This document shows positions 23,964-35,650 of a stretch of DNA of 64,000 nucleotides, piece by piece (within the stretch, counting starts at the first letter, position 1; each line of letters opens with the position of its first letter). The DNA is taken from the NCBI RefSeq assembly GCF_947179165.1, contig NC_077239.1:2542001-2606000 (forward strand). Direction: 5' to 3'. Under the pieces are notes generated by a model. The model did not search any database. It was not told the origin of the DNA and worked only from the letters and a program-made list of their open reading frames with translations. This DNA comes from Solanum dulcamara. Taxonomy: Eukaryota; Streptophyta; Magnoliopsida; Solanales; Solanaceae. Made by a program: the position numbers and the translations under genes.

Positions 23964-26900
23964 ATTTTTTTCACTTTCTAAAATAAGAAAATATTATAAA
24001 CTTTGGAATGATTTGGAGAAAGGTCTTGTTTGGAATAATATATATAGTGGTAGAGCAATAGAGAAGTTGGTCAACAATAGTTTTTTTTGGGTTATTAATT
24101 TGAATACATTTTGCTAATAAAATTAAGTGCTTAATGACATTAATTAGAAGTCAATGCAAATCTAATAAACAAATAAGGATTAATCAATCTTCACATAAGA
24201 AAACAATAGAAAAGGGGTCAATATAAACCAAACAAACAACTTAATTAATAATGTGAGTTTTTGAAATTAGTAATTGCAATTATCAGTAATTGCTTTCTCC
24301 CAAAGAATTCTAGTCAAAATACAATAATGAAAAATCTCTTAATAAGTTATAACATTATTAATATTTACGACAACAACAACAAACCCAGTATAATCCCACC
24401 ATGTGGGGTTTGGGGAGGGTAGAGTGTACGCAGACCTAACCCCCACCTTGAAAGGTAGGGCGACTGTTTCTGAAAGACCCTCGGCTCAAGAGAGAAAAAC
24501 AAGATAAAAGGTCAGATAGGGACAAGCATATCGAAAACAAGATGAAAACAAGGAATAGCAAAAGTGAGAAAGTCATGGTAGAATAGTACGTAAGAAAGAG
24601 GCATTAACTACTATAAATAAATAAGATAATCAAAGTACAATGACCCCACACCTATAAACAACAATACAATGAAGAAATCAAATGGCAATAAACAATGAGA
24701 AGAACTACAACTACTATGGTGTAAGGATAAGTCACCTAGCCTTTTATCCTAATCTGAGTCCTCCACACAGGAAATTATAGTGCGCTAATGTGCTTACTAA
24801 TAGGGAAGAATAACGAGACTATGTATTAGCCTTCTAACCTAATGTGGGTCCTCCACACCCTCCTATCTAAGGTCATGTCCTCGGTAAGCTATAATTGTGT
24901 CATGTCCTGTCTAATCATTTCTCCTCAATATTTCTTCGTCCTACCCCTACCTCTTCTGAAACTATCCATGGCCAACCTCTCACACCTCCTTACTGGGGCA
25001 TCTATGTCTCTCCTCTTCACATACCCAAACCATCTCAGTCGCATTTCCCACATCTTGTCTTCCACCGAGGCAACTCCTACCTTGTCCCGAATAGCCTTAT
25101 TTCTAATCCTGTCGCTCCTGGTATGCCCACACATCTATCTCAACATTCTCTTCTCAGCTACTTTCATCTTTTGAACATGAGAAACCTTAATTGGCCAAGA
25201 CTTCGCCCCATATAACATAGTCGGTCTAACCACCATTTTGTAGAACTTGCCCTTAAGTTGTGGTAGCAACTTCTTATAGCATAGCACGCCGGAAGCGAGC
25301 CTCCATTTCATCCACCCTTCCCCAATACGATGTGTGACATCATCGTCAATCTCTCCGATGTCTTGCATGATAGACCCAAGGTGCTTGAAACTACTTTTCT
25401 TTTGGATAGACTGGTCACCAAGCCTAACTTCCGCGCTAACCTCCTGAGGTGTCTCACTGAACTTGCATTCTAAGTACTTTGTCTTGGTCCTACTCAACTT
25501 AAACCCTTTAGACTCCAAGGTATATCTCCAATCCTCTAGCTTAGCGTTAACTCCGCTACGAGTCTCATCGATTATGACTATGTCGTCCGCAAAAAGCATA
25601 CACCATAGCACCTCACCTTGAATTTGTCACGTCAATCCATCCATCACCAAGGCAAATAAAAATGGACTAAGGGCTGATCCTTGATGCAACCCCATCACAG
25701 CTGGAAAGTGCTGTGAGTCCTCTCCTACTGTCCTTACCCTGGTTTTGGCACCCTCATATATATCCTTGATCTCTCTAATGTATGCCACAGGTACACCTTT
25801 AGCCTCCAAACATCTTTATAGTATCTCTCGTGGGACTTTATAGTAAGCCTTTTCTAGATCGATGAATACCATATGCAAGTCCCTCTTTCTCTCCCTATAC
25901 TGCTCCACCAATCTCCTCATAAGATGGATGGCTTCTGTAGTTGAGCATCCCGACATAAATCTAAACTAGTTCTCTGAAGTAGACACGCCTCTCCTAAACG
26001 TCATCTCCACCACTCTTTCCCACACTTTCATAGTATGACTTAGAAGCTTGATACCTCTATAGTTGTTGCAGCTCTGAATATCCCCATTATTTTTGTATAG
26101 AGGAATCATTACGCTAGACCTCCATTCTTCGGGCATCGTTACTATCCTAAATATGACATTAAATAACCTAGTCAACTATTTCAAACCTACTGAGCTCGCG
26201 CTCTTTCAAAACTCCCCAGGAATCTCGTCAGGTCTGGTTGCTCTTTCCCAACGCATCCTACGCATATCACCCTTAACCTCTTTGATCGAAATACTCCTGC
26301 AACACCCAATATCGTGAAGCCTCCCTGTATGTTCCAAATCTCCCAACACAATCTCTCTGTCTTCTTCTTCGTTCAAGAGTTTATGGATGTACGACTACCA
26401 TCTCTATTTAATGAGGGTCTCTTCTACCAATACTTTTACATGCTCATCCTTAATGTACTTCACTTGATCCACATCCCATGCTCGTTACTCCTGTACCCTG
26501 GCTAGCTTGAATAATTTCCTATCCCCGCCTTTCTCTTCTAGTTCAGCATAAAGGCGTTCAAAAACTGTCATTTTTGCCGTCGAAATTGCCGACTTTGCCT
26601 CCTTCCTTGCTATCTTATAAAGTTCCCTATTCATCCACTTCTCCACCTTATCCTTGCTTTCTATCAGCTTCGCATACGCTATCTTCTTTGCTTCCACCTT
26701 CCATTGCACTTCTCCATTCCACCACCAGTCCCCTCGATGTCAACCACGGCTACCTATCGAGACTCCCAACACTTCCCTTGCTACAACCCTAATATAACTA
26801 GCCGTCCTATCCCACATAGTGTTTGCATCCCCACTACTATCCCAGGCCCTCATATCCTTCAATTTCTCTCCCATCTCTAGGGCGCTAGCCGTGTTCAAAC

Positions 26901-27132
26901 TCCCCCATCTGATCCTAGGTCGGTCATCCCCGATCCTCTTCTTTCTCATCATCTTGATCCCTAAATCCATCACCAAGAGCTTATGTCGGATCGTAAGGTT
27001 GTCGATCGGAATGACCTTACAGTCTTTGCACAGACCTTTATCATCCTTCCTAAGGAGTAAAAAATCTATATGAGTCTTAGCCACCACACTCTGAAAGGTT
27101 ACCAAGTGGTCCTCCTTTTTGGGGAAACTTGA

Positions 27133-30100
27133 TGTAACAATCCCTAAAATGTTGTATGTCGGTATTTCAATTCTCAATGAAAATAATACAGCCTCTGTAT
27201 TTTGGGCATAACTTTTCATAGGTTGGTCCAAATTAGGTGATTCAAATTTCTGGGTAACCACAACATCCTCACCTACAACTTTCATGAGAACATATCTTAA
27301 GATTCGAAGTATAAGTAGGTCAAATAAATTAATCTTTGCAAGATATAGTACTGTGACGGAATTGAGTGTTTATAGAATAAAATTCATATCTCACTGTAGG
27401 TTGCTCCAAATAGGTTGATTCTTGAACGATATGAAACTAGACTTCCATATCTACAATTCTTATGAAGAAACCAAATCCTAATAAGGAATTTATCTTAGTC
27501 AAACGCAGCTTCGAAAAAGAGTATTATGTTAAAAAGAACTCATCTTACCTACCATGGAAACATCTAGATACATTTGACATCATGCATGACATAAATTGTA
27601 ATATCCCCTAAAAACGTTGTATACGATGTTTCAATTTTTGCCTAAACATGATACAGTCTCTGTATTTTGGTCATAACTTTTCATAGACATATCCAAATTG
27701 AGTGATTCAAATTTCTGAGTAACCACAAGATCATTACCTACAACTTTTATGAAGACCATATTTTAAGATTCGGAGGTTAAGTAGGTCAAATAAATTAATT
27801 TTTGTAAGGTAGGATGTTGTTACGGAAATGAGTGTTTATAGAAGAAAAATCATATCTCACTGTAGGTTTATCCAAATTGGTTGATTCTTGAACGATATGA
27901 AACTAGACTTCCATATCTACAATTCTTATGAAGACACCAAATCCTAATAAGGAATTTATCTTATTCAAATGCAGCTCCCAAAAAGAGTATTCTGTCAAAG
28001 ATAACTCATTTCACCTACCATAGAAAGATCTAGATACATTTGACATCACTCATGACATAAATTGTCCTCCATTTAACATCATCCATGACATCAATATATT
28101 CCACTAAATTTTCAGATTTTTATTTATAATTATTTTATTTATTGTTAGGTCATCTTTCCCACCTATAAATACCCACCTTATTTCCTCATTTTATTCATCA
28201 AGCTTTCTCAAGCAAATCTTCTCTCTATACACATTCTCAAATATAGTTTTAGTTCTTAGTAGTGAAGAAATACTATTCCGGTGATTCATATATTCCGGGT
28301 AGTACACAAAACGTTCCGGCAAGGAGAGAAGCTAGGACTCAAGAGTGTTCATTAAGTCTTTCGGTACCAACTAAAGCTTCAGTTTCCAGGTATGTAAGGT
28401 TTCAATGAGAGTATTCCTTCCACTCTCATGTCTAAATTATTTTGATTATATGATAAATTATGTTTATTTTCTTTAAGCTTTACTCTAAGTTATGTGGGTG
28501 TTTATCCATGGGTTCTTCCACCCATGTAGTCCAAAAACTCTTTCAATTAAATATCTTGATTTCAAGTAATATTTTCTTATGTAAATTCTTAATTTTACTT
28601 AATAGTATGAATTATGGTTAAACTAATGATTATTGGTCTATTTTGATGCAACATAATTTTATATGTATGAATTGATGGTTTACAAGTAATTCCTCTATTT
28701 ATCTATTTAAAAGTTCTTGAAATTCACGGTGGGTTGTTTAAATCATGATTTTTAATTAATGGATTTCAAAGTATTTATGTATATTTATTTACATACATAT
28801 TTGCAAGTTGAAGTGATTTGAACCCACCTAGTTTTACTATGTTTTTAATAAAGTTTGACTTGAAAGCTTTGACTCCAAATAAATATTTATGAAAGCAATA
28901 TCAAAAAGGGAGTCTTATGAAATGAAAGAATGATGAAATGATATGAATGATGGATTCTTTATGCAATAAGGAAAATTCTTGCATATTTGAATTACCAAAT
29001 GTTTTAATGAGCTATTCTACCGAATATGATGTTTTGAATATTCAAGCTATATGTTATGACTATTTTGAAGTATTAAACTATTCCGTGGGATTGACTTAGC
29101 ACCGAATGGGTCATTGAGGTGGGATTCGGTAAGGGAATCCTAGTAGCAACCCCTTGTCTCATTAAATATGTGCCAACATAGGAGCCCTTGTAGGCTTAGG
29201 CTAATGGATCCATAAATAGCCCTTAAAGTTAAAGTTAAAGAAATGAATGAAGTTGACGGAGTTCTACCTGGCAAGTAGTCTCCCCGGCCAACGTAGGGGG
29301 TTATGTTGGATTCCATGTAATAGCTCGCATGGTCTTAAATGTCGGTTATGGTTAATTTCCCACAAAATGAATGTTTTAAAGGATATCCATATGATTTATT
29401 ATGCATGTATTACATTATGTTCCATATTACATAAATGTTATAATATTTTCTCAATGTTCATGCATCCTTACATACTTAGTACATTCAAAGTACTAACGCA
29501 TACTCTTTTGCCTACATGATATCACCATGTAGGGATCGCTGCTCCTCCTCGTTCTCCTCCACGTGGCTAGTTGATATTCCATTGAAGACTACTTTTGGTG
29601 AGTTCCCATGTTCCGGGAACAATACTCCTTTGTCTTTCTAGCTTATGATATGTTAAGATATTTTATTATGATTGAGGGTGAGCTAGGAACTTGTCTTAGC
29701 CCCATTAAATCTAATAGTTAGAGGTATTGTTGGACATATGTAAGTTGAAGATTTATTATTATGATTTCCGCTTGTCTATTTATCATCATTACCTATGAAA
29801 GGCTAAAAGAATGCTAAGAGGCTTGTTTGAGGTACTTTCGGGTTCCTCATTCGCCATGTCACGTCTAGGCCCTAGGCTTGGGTCGTGACATAAATTGTCC
29901 TCCATTTAACATCATCCATGACATCAATATATTCCATTAAATTTTCAGATTTTTCTTTATAAATATTTTATTTATTGTTAGGTCACTCTTTCCCACCTAT
30001 AAATATCCACCTTATTTCCTCATTTTATTAATCAAGCTTTCTTAAGCATTTGTTCTCTCTATATACTTCTTCTCAAATATAGTTTTAGTTTTAGTAGTAT

Positions 30101-31571
30101 AAAAATACTACTCCGGTAATTCTTATACTCCGGGTAGTACACAAAACGCTCCGGCGAGAAGAAAAGGCTAGGGGTCCAAGAGTGTTCCAATTCGGAGTAA
30201 ACCTTCGGATTTAAGGTATGTAAGGCTTTCATAGCATTGGATTGAGTTCGTCCATGCGCCCAATATTTAAATTCATTATAATTGAGTTATAGTTGAGTTT
30301 TATCCAAATCTTGAATTCTAGATGAATTAATTCTTCTTCTATTGAGTTGATATATTTATGCATTAATATTATTATTATTATTATTATTATCTCTCATATT
30401 ATTGGAATTATTGTTCATGGCTACTTTCCCATGAATCTTAATTGATTTGATGTTCATGAATATTTTTACACATGTTTGAATAAAGATGTTGGCTTTTTAT
30501 TATTTTCATTGATAAAAAGAAAGTTATATTAATTAATACTATATATGTATTTTATTGAGTTTTGAAAGAACAAAAGAGTTGAATTTGAATGAATTTGAGA
30601 AAATGATATTTTGAGCAAGATGTTTTGATGAGATGTAAATGATGTTTTTGGAAGTATAATGATTGATAAACATGAAATGAGGTGAGTTTGATGATTTAAA
30701 TTAAATTCCAATGAGACTAGATGATGAGTTTAATATGAGCACATATTTTGGGAGTAGTATTGAGCACCGAGTTGGGTAAGAGTTTAATTGACTCAAACCC
30801 CAGAACTACGTAGCCAGCGTAGGATGGAGGCTATGCCTCTTAAGTCCCAAAAAGAGGACTTTGATGAGTGGATCCAAGATGGTGATGTCCTTTACCCTGA
30901 CAAGGTATTGGATGGATGTGGCAACGACATCGCTTCGTTGTATCATCGCTAGCTCATAAGTGATGGTTGTCGGTTAGAGAAACTCCCAACTGAGTAAGCA
31001 TTGCTTATTACTATTATTTTTATATTTTAAACTTGCATTACATATTGATGTTGAGTTTTGAGCTGAGTTTTCTCGAGAGGAGTTTATTGATATCTGTCCT
31101 TACCTTCCTGCCATTTACATACTCATACATTCCACGTACTGACGTCATTTGACCTGTATCGTTTTATGATGCAGATACAGGTGTTAGAGATCCTCAACAA
31201 GCGTTTCGTTGAAGATCATTATTTTTCAGCTATTTGGCGAGTCCTTCTTGTATTCGGAGGAACTCTTTATCCTTTAATTATTGTTGAGTATTATATTTCT
31301 TTTAAGGTAGCCATGGACATGTCATTGGCACCATCTAAGAGTATTAGAGGCTTCATAGACAGAGTTTGATGATGTAATCAGAGTAGTTCTCCTTAGAAAC
31401 TACTTCTTCTAAGAATTATCTATTTTTCCTTTGATTATGACAAGCCCACATTAGTATTATTAAGTCTTCCGCTGATGAACAAATGAGTAATGAGACCAAG
31501 TGGTTCTCTCGGAAGCCAGAGATGGTTTCTGAGTGCCGGCCACGCCTAGGGTACCCTTTCGGGGCGTGACA
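27133..31571 (+). mobile_element. Outer solo LTR inserted in the LINE (interrupted)
   Basis: The element begins TGTAACAATCCC and ends GGGGCGTGACA. It is flanked by a perfect 5-bp duplication CTTGA (27128-27132 and 31572-31576). Without the second LTR nested in it (27597-29890), about 2.1 kb remains. There is no internal coding region, so it is a solo LTR of a gypsy-type element, with a TATA-like CTATAAATA near 30 kb. LINE sequence resumes on both sides. Confidence 0.85.
27597..29890 (+). mobile_element. Inner solo LTR nested in the outer LTR
   Basis: It starts TGTAATATCCCC, ends GGGTCGTGACA, is 2294 bp long and is flanked by a perfect TAAAT duplication (27592-27596 and 29891-29895). It is a diverged relative of the LTR it entered. 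TATAAATA at 28164-28171 fits the LTR promoter. The frame at 29247-29519 is a chance reading within the LTR and recurs in the partner copy at 36.9 kb. Confidence 0.85.
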
Positions 31572-31694
31572 CTTGAATTGGCTATCACCAACCTAAAAGC
31601 ACTTGCGAAATCCAACATTATTAATCTTTGAAACTAACAATTGCCATTAAATGCTAATCTCCCAAATAACGTGATGGTAAATTAATATATTATA

Positions 31695-31942
31695 CTTCCT
31701 CCATCCATTTTTACTTATCCAATATATTAAAAAATAGTTATCCAATTTTATTTGGCTAATTTGAAAACCCAACATATAATTTATCATTTTGTGTCTGTTT
31801 TATTCTTGCAATTAAATATTATTTATTTTTCAATATTTAGATGACGTATAATTAATAGGGGGATGCAGTAAAATTACCTCTCTATTTATTGTTTCTTAAG
31901 GGTGTGCCAAATCAAACATGGACAAATAAAGATGGGCGGAGA

Positions 31943-31944
<2 letters not shown>
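31695..31944. mobile_element. Stowaway-like MITE, damaged right end
   Basis: The left end CTTCCTCCATCCATTTTTAC is the familiar CTCCCTCCG-type terminus after a TA. The interior is colinear with the better preserved copy at 52526-52783. The right end decays into GGGCGGAGAGA, directly followed by an AT microsatellite. Confidence 0.6.

Positions 31945-32002
<58 letters not shown>
31945..32002. repeat. AT dinucleotide microsatellite
   Basis: An uninterrupted AT run of about 55 bp lies between the damaged MITE and downstream DNA. The isoleucine-tyrosine frame across it is an artefact. Confidence 0.9.
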
Positions 32003-32010
<8 letters not shown>

Positions 32011-32770
32011 TGGATGTTGCATCTGTTACTGCTATAATTTTTCTAGAATAATTAGTCATTTAGTAGTCATAGGAGTCTAATAGTTAATTTAGTAAAATAT
32101 TCAAATTTTGTAGTATTAATAAAAGTTGAATATAATATTGTTTGTAGGAGCCTGCTACTTTATTTATGCAGTTATTTAAAATTCTATGATTAATGAAATT
32201 TTGTGACACAAATTTTCATCCATATTTTCAACCTTGCATCTCTCTTCAAAAAATCATAACTCAGCCATTACTTATTCTGATTCTACATATTAATCATTTT
32301 AAACTAATAGCAAATTTTTGGGTAGAATATTCTCGACCATGAAAAGGCAAGTCGGATTTCACCACAACTCTCTCCCCAGTCCACAGCAACGTGTGGAATC
32401 TGGATTAGTGTTCTGGTGAAAGTCAGGTAAAACAATGTAGAATATCTTCACTCTCAATAGTTACATACAAGTCTATAGAACATAAAAAAGTGTAATGCCC
32501 ATTACATGTACGTGTTGGATGAACCAAATCCTCATTGAATTTTATTTTTGTATTAGATGGGGCAATATATAGCTTCCAAATATTTTCATTTAGAGAATTG
32601 GGTAATTATGGCAACATGTACGATTACTCAGCATAAGAGTTTTGAAGTTTACATTTATTTAGGAAATCGAAACATACATGATAAGAGTTGATACATCCAT
32701 CATAAAAACTTATTCCACACCCAATATTTATAGATATAAATATCGAACGCGAATAAATTTTTATATAATA

Positions 32771-33713
32771 TCAATTCTTGGGTTTAACTCCACGTACAAA
32801 AGCCACTTCAAACTTTGAGTTGGTAATACAAAAACATCTATGAAAAATACACTCAGGAATCAAACAATAAGAACAATCACTTTTATCATGGCATTTTACT
32901 AGTTTTGCTTCTGCCACCTTACTGGATGCAATATCTGAAACTGAAAAATATTTAAACAAATAAAATCATTATTTCTCACATAAACTAAAATATAATTATT
33001 TATATTTGAAGTATAGGAACGCATTTAAAATTTTGTGTTCATGATTTTTGAATTTTAAAAAATGCAGCTTATTGAATATTGAATAAATTATTTATACATA
33101 TGAAATTAATTTTTTAACGTAAATACAAGATTTTGGTCAAAATTATTGAATTTTGCCGAATCTATAATTGAAATTCAGAGAGGACGAATTATGAAAAAAC
33201 AAAAGGAAGAGAAATTAAAAAGTTCATACTGCAAAAAGAATTGGAATTAGTGACAGACAAATTGCGTGATGAAACAGAAAAAATCAATTGCTAATCATTT
33301 TTAACAACGAATTTAAAAAATCCTATTTACTAATGGATTATTTATGGATTAGCAAAAAAATTAATCTGGCCCTTATTTGTATTTTTTTTGTGGTATTTGG
33401 GGAGTGGAGACTTAATTAGGGCTAGAGAGATAGAAAGAGGGACAAACTCATAATGATTAGCAATGGGGAAATTATTTTAAAAAATATAACTAAAATTAGG
33501 CACGAACAAAATTTCATGATCAAATAATAAAAATTTATAGCTGATCTATTAAGTGATGAATTATCAAAAAACAAAAAATCTATTAAAAAATGAATTATAA
33601 TTTAGTGATAAATAAGGGTTAGAGAGAGAGAATAAAAAAGAGGAATAATTACCCATGATGATTAGCAACAGAGCAACAACAAATGTTGTTGACTTCATAA
33701 GAGATTTGTCCAT
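32771..33713 (-). CDS. Secreted six-cysteine peptide, copy B
   Basis: Exons 33653-33713 and 32771-32934 join in the same phase as the rest of the family (ATGG|GTAATT to TTCAG|ATATTG) and give 74 residues. The signal peptide is MDKSLMKSTTFVVALLLIIM. Six cysteines follow with spacing C-x5-C-x2-C-x4-C-x4-C-x-C; the C2-C3 gap is one residue short of the usual CxxxC. The tail contains SKFEVAF and ends in VKPKN. A TATA box (CTATATAATG on the minus strand, 33798-33807) lies 85 bp upstream of the ATG, behind the conserved box shared with copies D-G. It is most like copy D. The family role (secreted defence or signalling peptide) is inferred. Confidence 0.78.
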
Positions 33714-33882
33714 ATTTTATTTTATTTTTGCACTGCAATTTCTACTAATTAATTATAACTTTTAATTGATTTTGATTTGGAGAAATGCATTCTACAGCAT
33801 TATATAGGGGTAAAAGCAAATCTCACTTGTTATTAATGTAATCTCATGAATCACCATATTTATTCTATAAATAAGAATTCTC

Positions 33883-33916
33883 TGTCGCGATCCCAATCCG
33901 TCGTGATTGGCACTCG
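33883..33916. mobile_element. 34-bp LTR head abutting the duplicated block
   Basis: Starting TGTCGCGATCCCAATCC, this resembles the inverted-orientation LTR start TGTCACGACCC seen at 40749 and 58952. It runs for only 34 bp before the duplicated copy A' block begins. No matching LTR tail or target duplication was found next to it. Confidence 0.55.
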
Positions 33917-35650
33917 CAATTTGATGCATTGAAAAAAGAAAAAAACAAACAAACTTGATAGCAAACTCATAAGTACACTTACAAATTAAAACAAACACAA
34001 TGACAAAATTCATAAATATTGCAACATGTATTTATTACTCATGATTAAGATCTCAGAGTCTACATCAATTCAATCAAATTAGAATACATCAATTTTTGGT
34101 ATTTATCACTCCTTGTGTATTAGCCATTTCCATCTCTTTTCTGGACCAGCAAATGCACCTATGAGCAATACAAACAGGTGCTAGAGTACGAGGACAATGT
34201 GCTTCACAATCCTCTGGATTATCACATTCATGAATTGCTTCAACATTGAAGGATGGAATATCTGCAACTATATAAACATAAATTAATTAAAAAGTGTGGC
34301 TCGGTGTATGAAGCATTTCATGTTCACATAAGATTTAAAGATTAGAGACATAGGCGGATTCAGGATTTAAGCTCTACTGGTTCAATCGTTATAGTTCTAA
34401 CATTGAACCCATTGTATTTACAAAATTATGGGTTCAGACTTACTATCACTACAACAAAAACAGCTTATAGCGGCAATAAATATACATATTAACAAAGACT
34501 ACTAAAGTCTTTACCGACATTAGTTAACTGCCATTGGATCCAATGTCGCTGTAGGCTATACGGACATTTACAAAGAGTGTTAATTGCCGCTAAAAATACA
34601 TATTTAGCGACAATTAAGCTATTGTTGTTAATTAATTGCCGCTAAATATCATTTTTGATGGTGTATATATTGCAAGTTTAGTGGATTCTTATACATAAGT
34701 TAATGCTACGCGTTGAAAACACTAGATTGAGATGAAACCTAGCTCTGTGATGCTACAACATCCACCTTAAAATATATAGACAAATTCAAGATTTGAAATT
34801 TATGGATTTTATCATGATCTTAAATTAATAAGGTTCACAATCAAATATATATGCATGGTTTGGACAAAAATTACTGAGTTCACGTGAATCCATAATATCA
34901 TAGATTCGCCCATGTCGGAGATTGGCACATCCCCTCTAAGGGGTTGTAATGTAACATTCTACCCGGACACAAGAATCAAATTTTATTCCACACGAACTCG
35001 AACTAACTCATGATCTATATAAATAATATGGAAATAACTTTATCGTTGCTTCGAGATTTCTGTATTCATGTAACAATGACAAAAACGAAAATTTAAAATA
35101 AGTAAGAGAAACTAACCCATGGTGATCACCAACAAAGCAACAAAGAAAGCAGACTTCATCACAATTTTAGTCATTTTTTTCACTTTCTAAAATAAGAAAA
35201 TATTATAAACTTTGGAATGATTTGGAGAAAGGTCTTGTTTGGAATAATATATATAGTGGTAGAGCAATAGAGAAGTTGGTCAACAATAGTTTTTTTGGGT
35301 TATTAATTTGAATACATTTTGCTAATAAAATTAAGTGCTTAATGATATTAATTAGAAGTCAATGCAAATCTAATAAACAAATAAGGATTAATCAATCTTC
35401 ACATAAGAAAACAATAGAAAAGGGGTCAATATAAACCAAACAAACAACTTAATTAATAATGTGAGTTTTTGAAATTAGTAATTGCAATTATCAGTAATTG
35501 CTATTCTCCCAAAGAATTCTAGTCAAAATACAATAATGAAAAATCTCTTAATAAGTTATAACATTATTAATCTTTACGACAACAACAACAAACCCAGTAT
35601 AATCCCACCATGTGGGGTTTGGGGAGGGTAGAGTGTACGCAGACCTAACC
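33917..35650. repeat. Segmental duplication, copy 2 (partner 22706-24441)
   Basis: This is the second copy of the gene A block. It ends inside the LINE 3' tail (CGCAGACCTAACC), where the sequence switches abruptly to the interior of an LTR. The 16-bp LINE target sequence is intact here (AACATTATTAATCTTT near 35562), while copy 1 has one mutation in it. Confidence 0.85.
34089..35174 (-). CDS. Secreted six-cysteine peptide, copy A' (duplicate of A)
   Basis: Exons 35117-35174 and 34089-34261 encode 76 residues with the same six-cysteine pattern as copy A (C-x5-C-x3-C-x7-C-x4-C-x-C). Two amino-acid differences were seen: leucine to valine in the signal peptide, and lysine to glutamate between cysteines 1 and 2 (NPKDC becomes NPEDC), plus one silent change. 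The TATA region and splice sites are conserved, so both copies could be expressed. It sits between an LTR head and a truncated LTR. Confidence 0.8.

Larger units (their letters stand above)
22706..24441. repeat. Segmental duplication, copy 1 (partner 33917-35650)
   Basis: This block holds a complete cysteine-rich peptide gene, its intronic transposons and its upstream region, ending inside the tail of a LINE. It matches 33917-35650 almost base for base at a constant offset of about 11.21 kb, with roughly one or two differences per hundred bases in stretches compared by eye. The LINE tail and both intronic insertions are in both copies, so the duplication is younger than those insertions. Confidence 0.85.
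24367..31613 (-). mobile_element. 5'-truncated RTE-like LINE, split by nested LTR insertions
   Basis: The LINE lies on the minus strand in two parts, 24367-27132 and about 31577-31613, interrupted by LTR sequence. Its flanks carry a 16-bp target duplication: AACATTATTAATCTTT at 31614-31629, and the same with one mismatch at 24351-24366. Protein traces in order are the end of an endonuclease (HLVTFQSVVAKTHIDFLLL, near 27.1 kb), reverse transcriptase boxes (EEWRSSVMIPLYKNNGD, HQGSALSPFLFALVMDG and the FADD box [11 protein letters not shown] near 25.6 kb) and a C-terminal [10 protein letters not shown] motif near 25.05 kb. Frames are broken by stops and shifts, so it is dead. Its 3' tail (24371-24485) matches the SINE core of this window. 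Confidence 0.85.

Noticed and set aside
24842..25215. Plus-strand frames opposite the LINE
   Set aside because: They are antisense shadows of the reverse transcriptase reading on the minus strand.
29247..29519. 90-codon frame also found at 36865-37098
   Set aside because: Presence in two places reflects homologous LTRs; it lies inside non-coding LTR sequence and differs by frame-neutral and non-neutral changes without sign of selection.
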